A DNA stretch of 6,209 nt, taken from positions 1-6,209 of the forward strand of contig JAJFFI010000003.1 of NCBI GenBank assembly GCA_021776755.1, in the 5' to 3' direction. The position numbers were made by a program, and so were the translations under genes. Below are positions 5,363 to 6,209 of this stretch, piece by piece (positions within the stretch are counted from its first letter, which is position 1; each line of letters opens with the position of its first letter). The notes under the pieces were generated by a model. That model worked only from the letters and a program-made list of their open reading frames with translations. It was not told the origin of the DNA and did no database searches. The DNA is from Alphaproteobacteria bacterium. GTDB taxonomy: Bacteria > Pseudomonadota > Alphaproteobacteria > JAJFFI01.

Positions 5363-6209
5363 TCGCCGCCGTCCCCGTTACCATCGCCGCTGCCGCCGGC
5401 CTGCCATTCCCGGGTGCGGGCTAGGTGCTCGTAATCGTCGAACCGGGGTGCCCCCGCCGGATGGGGTGTCGCGTAGTAGGGCGTCTTCGGATCGGCGAAG
5501 GTTTTGATCAGGTTACGAAGGCCCTTCTCGGCGTCGGCAATCAGTTTGTCGTGGTCCTTGTCTCTCGCGTAACCTGCGGCGCGGATTTTGCCGGCAGGGT
5601 CGCCGCCGCTGAGCTGCCAGTAGGACAGCGTGGCCGTGCCGTTGGATTTGGGCACGTCCGCGAAACCGCCTTCGCGGGCAATCAATCCTTCCAGCGGCAA
5701 CTGCGGCGCCCAGCCGTCGGCCACATCACCCGGCGCCGGCGGTGCGCCGGTCTTGTAGTCGATGATCTCGCGGTGCCCGTCGTCATAGAGATCGATGCGG
5801 TCGGCCCGCGCGGTGACGGTGAAGCCGTCGATCTCGAGCCGGCCCTTCTTCTCGCTGAGGCTCTCGCGGATGCCAGCGGCCCGGCGCTCGATCTCCCGGT
5901 CGGCGACCCATTCGGCAATCCGCTGGTAGCGCGGCCACCAGAACGCTCGCACCCCGGGTCGCGCCATCAGGGCACCGAAGCTCGCCTCGCCGGCCTCAAG
6001 CAAGGCGGCCAGCGGATCTTCCGGCAGTGCGTCGGGCCAGTCCCTCACGAATGCGTCGAGCGCGTCGTGGATCACACTGCCGTAGTCGGCTGCGCCAGGG
6101 TCGGCGTCCAGCGGATCTATTTTCCGGAGGCCGAGGATGTAGCGGGCATAAACGCCATAGGGATTGCGCCGCCACATCTCGATCCCGGTGACCGAAAGCT
6201 CGTCCGGAC
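5359..6209 (-). CDS. addB: AddB, C-terminal nuclease part (5' end outside the window)
   Basis: The frame is open from the right edge, so about 282 C-terminal residues are present and the true start is off-window; the internal ATG at 6177 (MWRRNPYGVYARYILGL) is not the start. The visible segment begins PDELSVTGIEMWRRNPYG, the usual entry to the AddB nuclease domain. Counting from that Met, the RecB-family nuclease motifs are H37 (YGSVIHDAL), D126 (ARADRIDL), D140 and K142 (IIDYKTG), and Q159/E163 (PQLPLE). The full catalytic set suggests an active nuclease cutting the strand opposite to AddA's. The degenerate helicase half of AddB lies beyond the window. The protein ends with YEHLARTREW and a Gly/Asp tail, GGSGDGNGDGGE. 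No cysteine occurs in the visible part, so the four-cysteine iron-sulfur arrangement described for Bacillus AddB cannot form as it does there. The gene is upstream of addA and overlaps it by ATGA, so the two are almost certainly one operon. Confidence 0.95.
   Translation of the reverse strand, partial: PDELSVTGIEMWRRNPYGVYARYILGLRKIDPLDADPGAADYGSVIHDALDAFVRDWPDALPEDPLAALLEAGEASFGALMARPGVRAFWWPRYQRIAEWVADREIERRAAGIRESLSEKKGRLEIDGFTVTARADRIDLYDDGHREIIDYKTGAPPAPGDVADGWAPQLPLEGLIAREGGFADVPKSNGTATLSYWQLSGGDPAGKIRAAGYARDKDHDKLIADAEKGLRNLIKTFADPKTPYYATPHPAGAPRFDDYEHLARTREWQAGGSGDGNGDGGE
5372..5376 (-). promoter_or_regulatory. Weak ribosome binding site of addA inside the addB 3' end
   Basis: GGGGA on the minus strand lies nine bases before the addA ATG (5362-5360). 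It falls within the codons for the Gly/Asp-rich AddB tail. It supports the ATG that overlaps the addB TGA by four bases, although coupling by terminating ribosomes may matter more than this modest match. Confidence 0.4.

Noticed and set aside
4523..5507. Two + strand open frames of about 300 codons antisense to the addA 5' end
   Set aside because: Their translations are rich in Arg, Ala and Ser without family motifs, and they mirror GC-biased addA codons on the opposite strand. addA is unambiguous here.
1..6209. Search for a novel defence system, mobile element, CRISPR array, RNA gene or large repeat
   Set aside because: Nearly every base is taken up by intact housekeeping genes with the usual neighbours. 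No direct-repeat array, transposase, integrase, tRNA-like fold or change in base composition was seen. AddAB also affects phage DNA, but this is its ordinary exonuclease role.

Overview
This window is an ordinary chromosomal housekeeping region of a high-GC (by eye roughly two-thirds G+C) alphaproteobacterium. Both the protein types and the gene order (accD-folC facing trxA-addA-addB) point to that class. The accD-folC / trxA-addA-addB neighbourhood is common in Alphaproteobacteria. The helicase Walker A variant, ASAGTGKT, is from memory reminiscent of Rhodospirillales-like AddA proteins, but I cannot name a genus.

Layout. Positions 1-41 hold what is probably the last dozen codons of accD (acetyl-CoA carboxylase beta subunit). 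folC follows on the + strand (61-1362). A short convergent intergenic region (1363-1418) carries a strong intrinsic terminator that serves the opposite strand. On the minus strand, read in transcription order from the right edge, come the C-terminal part of addB (5359-6209, 5' end outside the window), addA (1838-5362) and trxA (1419-1754). addB and addA overlap by four bases (ATGA). An 83-bp gap between addA and trxA contains a plausible sigma70-type trxA promoter whose -35 box overlaps the addA stop codon, a small leader hairpin and a clear ribosome binding site.

Function. FolC makes dihydrofolate and polyglutamylated folates for one-carbon metabolism. AddA and AddB form the helicase-nuclease that resects double-strand breaks and hands a 3' single strand to RecA. 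Both subunits show intact RecB-family nuclease motifs (H...D...DYK), so this should be a two-nuclease AddAB enzyme. TrxA is a canonical WCGPC thioredoxin; its linkage to addAB is a recurring arrangement, and nothing in the sequence shows a functional interaction.

All complete genes are intact, with no frameshift, insertion sequence, tRNA/rRNA gene, CRISPR array or sign of horizontal transfer. Many long open frames lie antisense to or overlapping addA, folC and trxA, but they are composition-driven shadows of GC-rich coding sequence. I found no evidence for a previously undescribed system. The observations worth a second look are local: the trxA leader and nested promoter, the absence of cysteine in the AddB C-terminus, and start-site details.
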